A stretch of 64,000 nt of DNA from DATJFQ01 sp035495555 (lineage in GTDB: Bacteria > Acidobacteriota > Vicinamibacteria > Vicinamibacterales > 2-12-FULL-66-21): assembly GCA_035495555.1 (NCBI GenBank), contig DATJFQ010000078.1, positions 61,096 to 125,095 on the forward strand, read 5' to 3'. Under the pieces are notes generated by a model. The model was given only the letters and a program-made list of their open reading frames with translations. It was not told the origin of the DNA and searched no databases. Below, piece after piece: positions 18,690 to 27,588 of this stretch. Within the stretch, counting starts at the first letter, position 1. Every line of letters begins with the position of its first letter. The translations under genes and the position numbers were made by a program.

Positions 18690-19766
18690 TCAGAGCGCCA
18701 CTCTGTGACGGCCGCTGTGCAGGTAGTTCATCGTCTGCACCGTCAGCAGCACGAGAAAATCCAGCTTTGAGCGCTCCTCGGATTCCTTCAGCCGCAAATT
18801 CAGTTCGTTGGCGCGCCTCATCATCGCCTCGACGACCTGGTCGATGGTGTACTGGTATTCGCCGGTCCAGGACGCCACCATCCGCCGCACGTCCTTGCGC
18901 GCGCGCGCAATGAACCGCGCAGCTTTCATGTTGCCGGCGTGTTCCGGGCGATCGGAAAAGAGCCGCCGCAGATCGCGATCGTAGAAGTCCGGGTGGAGCA
19001 GGCCGTAATGCCGGCGCTTGCGCTCGTAATGCACGCGCAGCGTCTTTTTGATGGACGGTAGCGGGTCCACGCGGCGATGCGTCTGCACGGTCATCGGCTT
19101 GCCCGACAATTCGCGCATCAGCGCGTCCATGAATTCCAGTTTCTTCAGTGCCGGCCATTCGACATACCGCACCCGCCAGTCGGAGTGGGGTGACAGCCAC
19201 ACGGCGAAGGTTTCGGCGAAGTCTTCGTCGGGATGGCTCTGCGCGTACCAGCTATCGAGGTGCAGCACGAAGCTCTTGCTGTACGGCTTCGGCGTGTAGT
19301 ACTCCGGATACGCCTTGTAGGACGGTCCGAAGATCTGCTGTCGGCGCCGGCGGAGCCGCAGGCGGTACGCGTTGTCGATCGCGTGCCCGGCTTCGTGCCT
19401 GAGGATTTGCATGCACCACTCGGGCGTACCTCCCTCGACCTCGAGCATCTGCGCGCGTTCGAGCTTCTCCAGCCGCGGGTGCGCGAGATAGAACGGAATC
19501 GCAACGCCCGGGACACCGTCGGGCGTGAACCACTCGTCCGACAGCCAGAAGTACGGATGGAATCCCGCGAGCCCGCGCTCCTGCAATTCCTTATCGAGTT
19601 CCCCGATGCGTGCTTCGAGCGGGCTCCCTTCGATTGTCACCCCGAGCTGACACATGCGCACATCGAGCAGCCGCTCGTCGGGCCACGCGGCCCACTCGTC
19701 GATCGGGATAACAGGATCTTTCCCCACAGTGCTCGTTCGCTGCGTCGTCCCTCGTTCATCGAGCAT
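18690..19766 (-). CDS. Putative zinc-binding metallopeptidase (HExxH)
   Basis: About 358 residues. The zinc-site helix is RHEAGHAIDNAYRLR, and a second conserved block SHPDEDFAETFAVWLSP supplies the likely third ligand (Glu). Other family blocks: HPYFWLSDEWFTPDGVPG, FYLAHPRLEKLERAQMLEVEGGTPEWC and KPYSKSFVLHLDSWYAQ. It is probably a soluble metallopeptidase; substrate unknown. The start is hard to place because the upstream DNA is a heptad repeat that is open in this frame: ATG 19766 is the last start inside the repeat and GTG 19727 the first after it; family similarity begins at about IDEWAAWPDERLLD. The repeat translates to meaningless text and is left out as far as possible. Confidence 0.82.
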   Translation of the reverse strand: MLDERGTTQRTSTVGKDPVIPIDEWAAWPDERLLDVRMCQLGVTIEGSPLEARIGELDKELQERGLAGFHPYFWLSDEWFTPDGVPGVAIPFYLAHPRLEKLERAQMLEVEGGTPEWCMQILRHEAGHAIDNAYRLRLRRRRQQIFGPSYKAYPEYYTPKPYSKSFVLHLDSWYAQSHPDEDFAETFAVWLSPHSDWRVRYVEWPALKKLEFMDALMRELSGKPMTVQTHRRVDPLPSIKKTLRVHYERKRRHYGLLHPDFYDRDLRRLFSDRPEHAGNMKAARFIARARKDVRRMVASWTGEYQYTIDQVVEAMMRRANELNLRLKESEERSKLDFLVLLTVQTMNYLHSGRHRVAL

Positions 19767-19841
19767 CGGCCATCGCCCATCGAGCATCGTCCATCGCCCA
19801 TCGCCCATCTCGTCCATCGAGCATCGGCCATCGCCCATCGG
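19755..19841 (+). repeat. Heptad repeat, NNCATCG family
   Basis: About twelve 7-mers NNCATCG (variable pairs GT, AG, GC, CC, TC) in near-perfect phase, with one 2-nt slip. It lies between the divergent metallopeptidase and TonB-receptor genes and runs into the possible start of the former. The same family is at 24957-25094. Confidence 0.85.
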
Positions 19842-19957
19842 CTCGGCGGGACGAGACAGTCTATGCAATTTCGTCCGGCGCCCCGTGTGTGATATACCCG
19901 CTAGACCGCAAATCAGCATCCGGCCCATCCCGACGCCCCTTCCAGAGGAGTCTTGTC

Positions 19958-22171
19958 ATGAAGCGCGTGTATCGCTTCCCGGTTATCGCCGCACTGGCGT
20001 GTTTCACAGCGATACCTGCGCTCGCGCAGACGGCAACGGCCGGGACGGGGACGCCGGCGCAGAGTACGGGTCAGCAGCCCCCAAAGCTGCCGGCGCAGCA
20101 GCCGAACCAACAGCCGAATCAAGCCGACCAGCCGCAGAAATATGAGGAGACCGTCGTCGTGTCGGCGTCGCGAACCGAGGAGAAGTTGATCAACGCGCCG
20201 GCGACCATGACCGTCATCGGCCCGCAGATGATCGAGAACGCGCCGAGCCAGAATTTCGCAGAGCTGTTGCGCAGCGTTCCCGGCCTGAACGTCACGCAGG
20301 TGTCCGCGCGCGACATCAACGTGACGTCGCGGGGGGCGACCAGCACGCTCGCGACCGGTCAGCTCGCGCTCATCGACGGCCGCAGCATCTATCAGGACTT
20401 TTTCGGCTTCGTGATGTGGGACTTCCTGCCGGTGAACCTCGGCGAAATCAAGCAGATCGAAGTCATCCGCGGGCCGGCGTCCGCCGTGTGGGGCGCGAAC
20501 GCGCTCTACGGCGTGGTGAACGTGATTACGAAGTCGCCGCGCGAGATGCAGGGCACGAGCGCCGTGCTCGGCGTCGGCGGGTTCGACCGCAGCACGTCCG
20601 CGCTCCCGAACCAATCCGCGGGGTCGATTTTCTACATCAGCGGGACCCACGCGCAGGCGATCAACGATCGATGGGCGTTCAAGGTCTCCGGCGGCGGTTA
20701 CACGCAGGACCCGCTGCCGCGCCCGGTCGGTGTCATCCCCTGCACGATTTCGTCCGTGTGCACCGTTCCGCGCAACCCTTATCCGGGATATACCAACACG
20801 GGAACGACACAGCCGAAGTTCGATGGGCGGGTGGATTACGATGCGGCAGGCGGCGCGAAGGTGACGGTATCGGGCGGCGTGGCCGGCACGGACGGCATCA
20901 TGCACACCGGCATCGGACCGTTCGACATCGACAGCGGCTCGGTCATGGGTTACGCGAAAGCGGACTACGCGAAGCAGGGCCTTCGAGTCGGCTTCTTCAC
21001 CAATCTGCTGTCGGGTACTGCGACGAACCTGCTGACGGTCAGCCCGTCCGGCCGGCCGATCACGTTCGACTTCACGACGCGCACGATCGATTTCGAAGCG
21101 TCGAACGTGCAGACCTTCCAGGCGCGCCACGTCGTGACCTACGGCGGCAACATTCGCTACAACGGCTTCGGCCTGTCGCTTGCGCCCGATGCCGACAACC
21201 GCACGGAAGGCGGCGGTTACGTCCAGGACGAGATGTTCCTCTCCAATCGCTATCGGCTCGTCGCCGGCGCGCGGCTGGATCGCTTCGATTATCTCGACAA
21301 CGTCGTCTTTTCGCCGCGCGTGACCTTCATGGTGAAGCCTCGCGAGAACCAGACGTTCCGCGTGTCGTACAACCGCGCCTACCGGTCGCCGTCGGTGATC
21401 AACAACTTCCTCGACGTGACGATCGCGGAACCTGTCGATTTGACGCCGTTTGCCGTGCTGGATCCGAGGCTCGCCGGCCGCGTCTATCCGCTGCCGGTCC
21501 AATCGGTCGGGAATCCCGACCTGAAAGAAACATCGGTGGACGCCTATGAAGTGGGGTATACGGGGGTCGTCGGTCACAACGCCACAGTGTCTGCGGCGTT
21601 CTACGTGAATCGCACGAAGGACGACATCCTCTTTACGGAATCCGCCGTGTACTCCCCCTTCAATCCGCCTCCCGGCTGGCCGCTGCCGCCGGCGACGGTC
21701 GCGCTCGTCCCCGGCGGACTCCCCGCGACGTTTACCTACCAGAACTTCGGCCGGACGACGCAGAAGGGACTCGAGCTTGGCGTGCTGGCTCCCGCGACCC
21801 GCTATGTCAATGCCTTCGCGAACTACTCGTTCCAGGCGCGTCCCGGCGTGAACTTTGATCTCGCCGAGGTCAATCTGCCGCCGAAGCACCGCTTCAATGC
21901 CGGCTTCAACTTCAGCCGTTCGCGCTGGCTGGCCGATCTGAACGTCTCGTACAGCAGCACGGCCTTCTGGCAGGATGTGCTCGACGCGCGCTACCACGGG
22001 ACGACGGATGCGTATACGCTGATCAACGGCGGCCTCGGCGTGAAATGGGCCGCGAATCGGCTGACGACGTCCGTCAAGATGATCAATATCGCGAATCAGG
22101 AGATTCAACAGCACGTGTTCGGCGACGTTCTCCGGCGGCAGGTGATCGGGGAACTGCGCGTGCAGTTTTAG
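19958..22171 (+). CDS. TonB-dependent outer-membrane receptor
   Basis: 737 residues. Signal peptide (FPVIAALACFTAIPALAQ), a Gln/Pro-rich linker, a TonB-box-like stretch EETVVVSASR, the plug domain (about 70-200: APATMTVIGPQMIENAPSQ, LLRSVPGLNV, QLALIDGRSIY, IEVIRGPASAVWGANALYG, VVNVITKSP) and a 22-strand-type barrel ending in the usual terminal Phe (GELRVQF). It imports an iron chelate, cobalamin or glycan using TonB energy; ligand not predictable. It lacks the N-terminal carboxypeptidase-like Oar domain common in acidobacterial receptors. GAGGAG lies 6 nt before ATG 19958. The HAD gene starts 5 nt after its stop, so they are probably co-transcribed. Confidence 0.93.
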   Translation: MKRVYRFPVIAALACFTAIPALAQTATAGTGTPAQSTGQQPPKLPAQQPNQQPNQADQPQKYEETVVVSASRTEEKLINAPATMTVIGPQMIENAPSQNFAELLRSVPGLNVTQVSARDINVTSRGATSTLATGQLALIDGRSIYQDFFGFVMWDFLPVNLGEIKQIEVIRGPASAVWGANALYGVVNVITKSPREMQGTSAVLGVGGFDRSTSALPNQSAGSIFYISGTHAQAINDRWAFKVSGGGYTQDPLPRPVGVIPCTISSVCTVPRNPYPGYTNTGTTQPKFDGRVDYDAAGGAKVTVSGGVAGTDGIMHTGIGPFDIDSGSVMGYAKADYAKQGLRVGFFTNLLSGTATNLLTVSPSGRPITFDFTTRTIDFEASNVQTFQARHVVTYGGNIRYNGFGLSLAPDADNRTEGGGYVQDEMFLSNRYRLVAGARLDRFDYLDNVVFSPRVTFMVKPRENQTFRVSYNRAYRSPSVINNFLDVTIAEPVDLTPFAVLDPRLAGRVYPLPVQSVGNPDLKETSVDAYEVGYTGVVGHNATVSAAFYVNRTKDDILFTESAVYSPFNPPPGWPLPPATVALVPGGLPATFTYQNFGRTTQKGLELGVLAPATRYVNAFANYSFQARPGVNFDLAEVNLPPKHRFNAGFNFSRSRWLADLNVSYSSTAFWQDVLDARYHGTTDAYTLINGGLGVKWAANRLTTSVKMINIANQEIQQHVFGDVLRRQVIGELRVQF

Positions 22172-22176
22172 CTACG

Positions 22177-23022
22177 GTGATCCGGCTTCTCGCAATCGAT
22201 ATCGACGGCACGCTGCTCGATACGCGCGGAGCCATTCCTCCGGCCAACGTCGAGGCGGTGGCACGCGCGATCGAGGCGGGCGTCGAGGTGGTGCTCGCGA
22301 CCGGCCGCCGATACGAGTTCGCGCGGGCGATCTTCGAGCGGCTGCCCACACCGCTCACGCTCATCCTCAGCAACGGTGCACTCGTCAAGAACCGCGACGG
22401 GACGACGATCGTCCGGCACCTGCTGCCTCGCGACGTCGCACGGGACGTGCTCGCGCGGACGCCCGCATACCGCAGTTGCGCGGCGGTGCTGTTCGACCGG
22501 CCGCTCGAAGGCCAGATCGTCTACGAGACCGTGGAGTGGGAGCACCCCCGCCACGGCGCATTCTTCCGAGCGAACCGGCAGTTCATTTCGCTCGTCCAGC
22601 CGCTGGAGCGCGCGCTCACCGAGGACCCGCTGCAGGTGATGTTCACGGGGACGTGCGCTGACATGCGCGCGCTGCACGAGCAACTCGTGGCAACAGGCGC
22701 GGCGACCTTCGCGATCACGCTGACCGAATACGAGTCGCGCGACTTCGCGCTCGTCGACGTCATCCGCGCGGGTTGCTCCAAGGGCTCTGCGCTCCGCGAG
22801 CTGGCACGCGTACGCGGTATCCCGCGCGAGGACGTCATGGCCATCGGCGATAACCTCAACGACCTGCCGATGCTCGAGTTCGCCGGCGTTCCTGTCGTCA
22901 TGTCGAACGCGGTGGCCGCGCTCCGCGACCGTGGGTGGGCCATGGTGCCCTCCAACGACGCGGCCGGTGTGGCGACCGCCATTGGCACCTACATCCTCCG
23001 AAGCGCGTCCATAGAACGATGA
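22177..23022 (+). CDS. HAD-superfamily Cof-type phosphatase
   Basis: 281 residues. HAD motif I is AIDIDGTLLD at the very N-terminus, motif II LATGRR, motif III a Lys in the CSKGSAL region and motif IV MAIGDNLNDLPMLEFAG; the large C2 cap between motifs II and III is typical of Cof/YbiV sugar-phosphate or nucleotide phosphatases. Start GTG 22177 is placed by motif I; it follows the TonB-receptor stop by 5 nt. Its TGA overlaps the ATG of the ABC exporter (ATGA), indicating translational coupling. Confidence 0.92.
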   Translation: MIRLLAIDIDGTLLDTRGAIPPANVEAVARAIEAGVEVVLATGRRYEFARAIFERLPTPLTLILSNGALVKNRDGTTIVRHLLPRDVARDVLARTPAYRSCAAVLFDRPLEGQIVYETVEWEHPRHGAFFRANRQFISLVQPLERALTEDPLQVMFTGTCADMRALHEQLVATGAATFAITLTEYESRDFALVDVIRAGCSKGSALRELARVRGIPREDVMAIGDNLNDLPMLEFAGVPVVMSNAVAALRDRGWAMVPSNDAAGVATAIGTYILRSASIER

Positions 23023-24947
23023 TGCCCATGCGCGGCGGCGGCATCCGCGGCGGCGGACGCGAGGGGGCGGGACGCTCCAGCGTGGCCGTGCGCACCGAGG
23101 ATCCCGCTCGCAAGAAAAAGGTCGATTACTCGAACGCCTGGCAGGAAGCGCGGACGCTCATCCTGGCACGGCGGGGCCGGCTGAGCCTCGGACTGGCGTT
23201 GATGCTGGTCAACCGGCTTGCCGGCATGGTCCTCCCGGCAACGTCGAAATATCTGATCGACGACGTCATCGGCAAGAACCGGGCTGACTTGCTCCTGCCG
23301 CTCGCCTTCGCCGCGGGCGCGGCCACGATGGTGCAGGCGGGAACGACCTTCGCGCTGTCGCAGGTGCTCGGCGTCGCGGCGCAGCGCGCCATCACCGATA
23401 TGCGCCGCCGCGTGGAAGCGCACGTCGCGCGGCTGCCCGTGCGCTATTTCGATTCCACGAAATCCGGCATTTTGATTTCGCGGATCATGACCGACGCTGA
23501 AGGCATCCGGAATCTGGTCGGGAACGGTCTCGTGCAGCTCGTGGGCTCGATCGTCACCGCGATTCTGGCGCTCGCGTACCTCTTCTATCTCAACTGGCTG
23601 CTCACCTGCATCAACATCGTCGCCCTCGCCAGCTTCGGCGGGGCGATGACGCTGGCGTTCAAGCGGCTGAGGCCGCTCTTCCGCGAACGCGGCAAGATCA
23701 ACGCCGACGTCACGGGTCGGCTGAACGAGACGCTCGGCGGCATTCGCATCGTCAAGACCTATACCGCCGAAAAGCGCGAGGAGCTGGTGTTCACGCGGGG
23801 CGTGCACCGGCTGTTCCGCAACGTCGCGCAGTCGATCACGGGTGTCTCCGCGATCACCACGTTTTCCACGGCCATCATCGGCGTCATCGGCATCATCATC
23901 ATCGTCGTCGGCGGCCGCGCCATTCTCGCGCATCAGATGACGATCGGCGATCTGCTGAACTACATCCTCTTCACGGGGCTGCTCGCTGCGCCAGTCGTTC
24001 AGATTGCGTCGATCGGCACGCAGATCAGCGAAGCGTTCGCCGGGCTCGATCGCATCCGCGAACTGATGGCGATGTCGACGGAGGACGAAGAAGATGCGTC
24101 GCATCCACCGCTGGGGGAAATCCGCGGCGAGGTCGAATTTCAGAACGTCTGGTTCGAGTACAACGCGGGCGTCCCTGTGCTGAAGGACGTCAGCTTTCGC
24201 GCCCCCGCCGGGACGACGACGGCGCTCGTCGGATCGAGTGGTTCCGGCAAGAGCACGCTCATCAGCCTCGTCATGGCGTTCAACCGGCCGCTGCAAGGCC
24301 GCCTGCTGATCGACGGGCGTGATCTCTCGACCGTTCGGCTTCGCGATTACCGCGAGCAGCTCGGGGTCGTGCTGCAGGACAACTTCCTGTTCGACGGCAC
24401 GATCGCCGACAACATTCGATACGGCCAGCCGAACGCGACCATCGATGACGTCAAGCGGGTCAGCCGCATTGCGCACGCGGACGAATTCGTCGAGCAATTC
24501 GAGCAGGGCTACGACACGGTCGTCGGCGAACGCGGGGTGAAGCTCTCGGGCGGGCAGCGGCAGCGGATTTCCATCGCGCGGGCGATTCTCGCGGATCCGC
24601 GCATTCTGGTGCTCGACGAGGCGACCTCCAGCCTCGACAGCGAGAGCGAAGCGCTCATTCAGGACGGCCTCAAATCGCTGCGCCGAGGACGGACCACGTT
24701 CGTCATCGCGCACCGTCTCTCGACGATCCGCAGCGCGGATCAGATTCTCGTCCTCGAGCACGGGGAAATCGTCGAACGCGGAACCCACGCTGAACTCATC
24801 GCGCTCGGCGGACGCTACCGGACCCTGTACGACAAGCAGTACAAGTTCGAATCCGACCAGTTCATCAACCCCGGCGAGGACTTCACGACCCCGAAAGGGG
24901 AGGAAGCCAAGGTTCCATCCACCCTCCGCTCGAACGACGCACTGTAG
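23019..24947 (+). CDS. ABC exporter, fused membrane and ATPase domains (MsbA/LmrA type)
   Basis: 642 residues. A basic Gly/Arg-rich N-terminus precedes a six-helix ABC membrane domain (about 60-360) and a nucleotide-binding domain: Walker A VGSSGSGKST, Q-loop LQDNFLFDG, signature LSGGQRQRIS, Walker B ILVLDEATSSLD and H-loop VIAHRLST. It should act as a homodimer in the inner membrane exporting lipid, drug or peptide; substrate unknown. The ATG at 23019 overlaps the HAD stop, giving a coupled HAD-ABC pair downstream of the TonB receptor. Confidence 0.93.
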   Translation: MMPMRGGGIRGGGREGAGRSSVAVRTEDPARKKKVDYSNAWQEARTLILARRGRLSLGLALMLVNRLAGMVLPATSKYLIDDVIGKNRADLLLPLAFAAGAATMVQAGTTFALSQVLGVAAQRAITDMRRRVEAHVARLPVRYFDSTKSGILISRIMTDAEGIRNLVGNGLVQLVGSIVTAILALAYLFYLNWLLTCINIVALASFGGAMTLAFKRLRPLFRERGKINADVTGRLNETLGGIRIVKTYTAEKREELVFTRGVHRLFRNVAQSITGVSAITTFSTAIIGVIGIIIIVVGGRAILAHQMTIGDLLNYILFTGLLAAPVVQIASIGTQISEAFAGLDRIRELMAMSTEDEEDASHPPLGEIRGEVEFQNVWFEYNAGVPVLKDVSFRAPAGTTTALVGSSGSGKSTLISLVMAFNRPLQGRLLIDGRDLSTVRLRDYREQLGVVLQDNFLFDGTIADNIRYGQPNATIDDVKRVSRIAHADEFVEQFEQGYDTVVGERGVKLSGGQRQRISIARAILADPRILVLDEATSSLDSESEALIQDGLKSLRRGRTTFVIAHRLSTIRSADQILVLEHGEIVERGTHAELIALGGRYRTLYDKQYKFESDQFINPGEDFTTPKGEEAKVPSTLRSNDAL

Positions 24948-24956
24948 AATCGGGAT

Positions 24957-25094
24957 CGATGTTCGATGCTCGATGATCGATGCTCGACCATAATCGTCCA
25001 TCGTCCATCGTCCATCGTCCATCGTCCATCGTCCATCGTCCATCGCCCATCGTCCATCGTCCATCGTCCATCGAACATCGGTCATCGAACATCG
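24957..25094 (+). repeat. Heptad repeat NNCATCG with inverted arms, abutting the ettA start codon
   Basis: From 24997 to 25094 fourteen 7-mers NNCATCG run in perfect phase, ending 3 nt before the ettA ATG. The left flank reads the opposite way: CGATGTTCGATG at 24957-24968 is the exact complement of CATCGAACATCG at 25069-25080 and 25083-25094. The transcript leader could thus fold into a long hairpin. No Shine-Dalgarno is left in the usual place. Confidence 0.9.
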
Positions 25095-25097
25095 ACT

Positions 25098-26768
25098 ATG
25101 CAATTCATCTACACCATGAAGGGGCTGGGCAAGGTGCACCAGCCGGATCACGTTGTCCTGAAGGACATCTGGCTGTCGTTCCTCCCCGGCGCGAAAATCG
25201 GCGTCCTCGGCATGAACGGCGCGGGCAAGAGTACGCTGCTCAAAATCATGGCGGGCGTCGATCAGAATTTCGTCGGCGAGGCGTTTCCCGCACAGGGCAT
25301 CACCGTCGGCTATCTGCCGCAGGAGCCGCAACTGGATGCCGGGAAGACCGTCCTCGGAAACGCCGAAGAGGGCGTTGCCGAATTGCGCGCGCTCCTCACG
25401 CGGTACGACGAAATCAATGCACGGTTCGCCGACGACCTCTCACCGGAAGCGATGGAGCAGGTGCTCGAGGAGCAGGCGCGGGTGCAGGACCGCATCGAAG
25501 CCGCGAACGCCTGGGACCTGGACGCGCGGCTGGAACTCGCGATGGACGCGCTGCGCCTTCCTCCGCCCGATGCCGACGTCGCGACGCTGTCGGGCGGCGA
25601 GCGTCGTCGGGTCGCCCTCTGCCGGCTGCTGCTCAAATCGCCGGATCTGCTGTTGCTCGACGAGCCGACGAATCATCTCGATGCCGAGTCGGTCGCGTGG
25701 CTCGAACGCTTCCTCAAGGATTATGCGGGCACCGTCGTGGCCGTCACGCATGACCGCTACTTCCTCGACAACGTCGCCGGCTGGATCCTCGAACTGGATC
25801 GCGGGTCGGGGATTCCGTGGGAGGGCAACTACTCGTCGTGGCTCGAGCAGAAGCAGCGGCGGCTCGCGATCGAGGAGAAGGCGGAAACACGCCGTCAGCA
25901 GACGCTCGAACGCGAGCTGGATTGGATCCGGATGTCGCCGCGCGCGCGGCACGCGAAAGGGAAGGCGCGTCTCAACGCCTACGAAGAGCTCCTCAGCCAG
26001 GAAACCGCGCAGCGAATCGAGCAGGTCGAAATCTATATTCCTCCAGGGCCGCGCCTTGGCGACATCGTCGTCGAGGCCCGCGGACTCCGAAAAGGGTACG
26101 GCGATCTGCTGTTGATGGACGACGTCACCTTCACGCTGCCGCGCGGCGGCATCGTCGGCGTGATCGGACCCAACGGCGCCGGCAAGACGACGCTGTTCCG
26201 CATGATCACCGGCAAGGAGCAGCCGGACGGTGGAACGCTGCGGCTCGGGGAAACAGTGCAGGTGGGCTACGTCGACCAGTCGCGAGACGCGCTTGCCGCT
26301 GACAAGACGGTGTGGGAAGAAATCACCGGCGGCCGCGACGACGTGGAGCTTGGGAAACGGTCCGTCGCCTCGCGCGCGTATGTCTCCTGGTTCAATTTCA
26401 AGGGGCGCGATCAGCAGCGGAAGGTTGGCTCCCTCTCAGGCGGCGAGCGCAATCGTGTGCACCTCGCGAAGCTGCTCAGAGGGGGCTCGAACCTGCTGCT
26501 GCTCGACGAGCCGACGAACGATCTCGACGTCGACACGCTCCGGGCGCTCGAAGAGGCGCTGCTCGCGTTCGCCGGTTGTGCGGTCGTCATCAGCCACGAT
26601 CGATGGTTCCTCGATCGGATCGCGACACACATGCTCGCGTTCGAAGGAGACAGCCGAGTGGTCTGGTTCGAAGGGAACTATCAGGACTACGAGGCCGATC
26701 GGAAGCGGCGCCTGGGTACCGCTGCAGACCAGCCTCACAGGATCAAGTACCGAAGGCTTACGCGATAG
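25098..26768 (+). CDS. ettA: Energy-dependent translational throttle protein EttA (ABC-F)
   Basis: 556 residues, usual EttA length. Two ABC domains in tandem with no membrane part: Walker A GMNGAGKST and GPNGAGKTT, signatures LSGGERRR and LSGGERNR, Walker B LLLDEPTNHLD and LLLDEPTNDLD. The charged linker between the domains (WLEQKQRRLAIEEKAETRRQ...) is the ribosome-interacting P-site tRNA motif. EttA sits in the ribosomal E site and gates elongation according to ATP/ADP. The start MQFIYTMKGLGKVH is the family's own; an in-frame extension is only translated repeat. The heptad repeat ends 3 nt before the ATG. Confidence 0.95.
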   Translation: MQFIYTMKGLGKVHQPDHVVLKDIWLSFLPGAKIGVLGMNGAGKSTLLKIMAGVDQNFVGEAFPAQGITVGYLPQEPQLDAGKTVLGNAEEGVAELRALLTRYDEINARFADDLSPEAMEQVLEEQARVQDRIEAANAWDLDARLELAMDALRLPPPDADVATLSGGERRRVALCRLLLKSPDLLLLDEPTNHLDAESVAWLERFLKDYAGTVVAVTHDRYFLDNVAGWILELDRGSGIPWEGNYSSWLEQKQRRLAIEEKAETRRQQTLERELDWIRMSPRARHAKGKARLNAYEELLSQETAQRIEQVEIYIPPGPRLGDIVVEARGLRKGYGDLLLMDDVTFTLPRGGIVGVIGPNGAGKTTLFRMITGKEQPDGGTLRLGETVQVGYVDQSRDALAADKTVWEEITGGRDDVELGKRSVASRAYVSWFNFKGRDQQRKVGSLSGGERNRVHLAKLLRGGSNLLLLDEPTNDLDVDTLRALEEALLAFAGCAVVISHDRWFLDRIATHMLAFEGDSRVVWFEGNYQDYEADRKRRLGTAADQPHRIKYRRLTR

Positions 26769-26775
26769 CGGGAGA

Positions 26776-26855
26776 TCAACTACGCAACTGCGCAACGCCC
26801 AACCACACAAGGAGGTTGGAAATTGACGCCTTGAGTAGTTGGTAGTTGCGAGATT
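26776..26855. repeat. AACT-family element downstream of ettA
   Basis: Left part CAACTACGCAACTGCGCAAC, right part TTGAGTAGTTGGTAGTTGCG; the right part is the complement of text also found at 30394-30424. The block TTGACGCCTTGAGTAGTT matches the element at 16568-16640. Confidence 0.75.
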
Positions 26856-26867
26856 GTGTCGTTGACA

Positions 26868-27560
26868 ATGCGAGTGCCTGTCGGCAGGGCGTTTGCACAG
26901 CAGCATGTCATTGCAGTGCACCCAGTGACCGTAAACCGCTTGTCCGCTGAGACTTGCCTCCGAAGACGTGCGCGCAGGGCCATCCTGTCAGGGATTGGGT
27001 GGCGCGCCAGAATTGGTATTGCCGACGAAAAGTGTCAGTCCGAGGCGGGGTTCACCCTCATCGACATGATGTTCACGTGTGCGCTGATCGGGCTCCTGTC
27101 GACGCTGGCCATGCCCGGACTGCTCCGCGCCAAGAACGTCGCGCAGGCGGCGTCCGCGATCACCACGCTTCGCGTCATCAACAGCGCGCAGGTGAGTTAC
27201 GCCGTGACGTGCGGGTCCGGGTTCTATTCCCCCGATCTGCAAACGCTGGGCGCGGCGCCTCCCGGCTCCTTTCAGGCGTTTCTCGGGCCGGAAGAAAGTG
27301 CCGCAGCCTCGTTCATCCGGAGCGGCTACACGTTCACGATGACGGGGGCGTCGGTTGGCGGCACGCCGGCGAGCTGCAACGGCCTGGCGGCGGGGATGGG
27401 TGCTCCCGGTTATTCGGCAGCCGCGGATCCGCTCGATACGAAGGCGAACACGCAGTTCTATGGCACGAACGCCGAAGGCACGATCTATTCGGATGCTGTC
27501 ACGTTCAACGGTTCCATGCCGCCGTCGGGTCCCGCCACACACGGCGCGTCGCTGAAGTGA
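26868..27560 (+). CDS. Type IV pilin/pseudopilin-like protein with Asp at position 5
   Basis: About 230 residues from ATG 26868. The prepilin signal is G/FTLIDMMFTCALIGLLSTLA followed by MPGLLRAKNVAQ: cleavage by prepilin peptidase after Gly, methylated Phe+1, then one long hydrophobic helix. The normally invariant Glu+5 is Asp. The globular part has Cys pairs (VTCGSGFYS, PASCNGLAAG) and a Gly/Ala/Ser-rich end, typical of acidobacterial pseudopilins. The start is uncertain: in-frame ATG 26868 would give a leader of about 60 residues, which is long, and no ribosome binding site was found; GTG/TTG codons further in are alternatives. No pilus assembly genes are adjacent. Confidence 0.75.
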   Translation: MRVPVGRAFAQQHVIAVHPVTVNRLSAETCLRRRARRAILSGIGWRARIGIADEKCQSEAGFTLIDMMFTCALIGLLSTLAMPGLLRAKNVAQAASAITTLRVINSAQVSYAVTCGSGFYSPDLQTLGAAPPGSFQAFLGPEESAAASFIRSGYTFTMTGASVGGTPASCNGLAAGMGAPGYSAAADPLDTKANTQFYGTNAEGTIYSDAVTFNGSMPPSGPATHGASLK

Positions 27561-27567
27561 TATTTTA

Positions 27568-27585
27568 GCCTCCATTCCGGGAGGC
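27568..27585 (+). promoter_or_regulatory. Hairpin that pairs the Shine-Dalgarno of the M14 gene
   Basis: GCCTCC (27568-27573) is complementary to GGAGGC (27580-27585), which contains the ribosome binding site 3 nt before the ATG at 27589. A 6-bp stem with a 6-nt loop would hide the site. Whether it regulates translation is unknown. Confidence 0.4.
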
Positions 27586-27588
27586 TTC

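Noticed and set aside
19913..22114. Long open frame (733 codons) opposite the TonB receptor
   Set aside because: Composition is that of an antisense shadow in high-GC DNA, while the plus strand shows a complete receptor with all family motifs.
24966..25097. N-terminal extension of EttA reading through the heptad repeat
   Set aside because: The extension is the translated 7-mer repeat; the family start MQFIYTMKGLGKVH lies at 25098.
26862..26867. Perfect TTGACA before the pseudopilin gene as a -35 box
   Set aside because: No -10-like hexamer follows at 15-19 nt.
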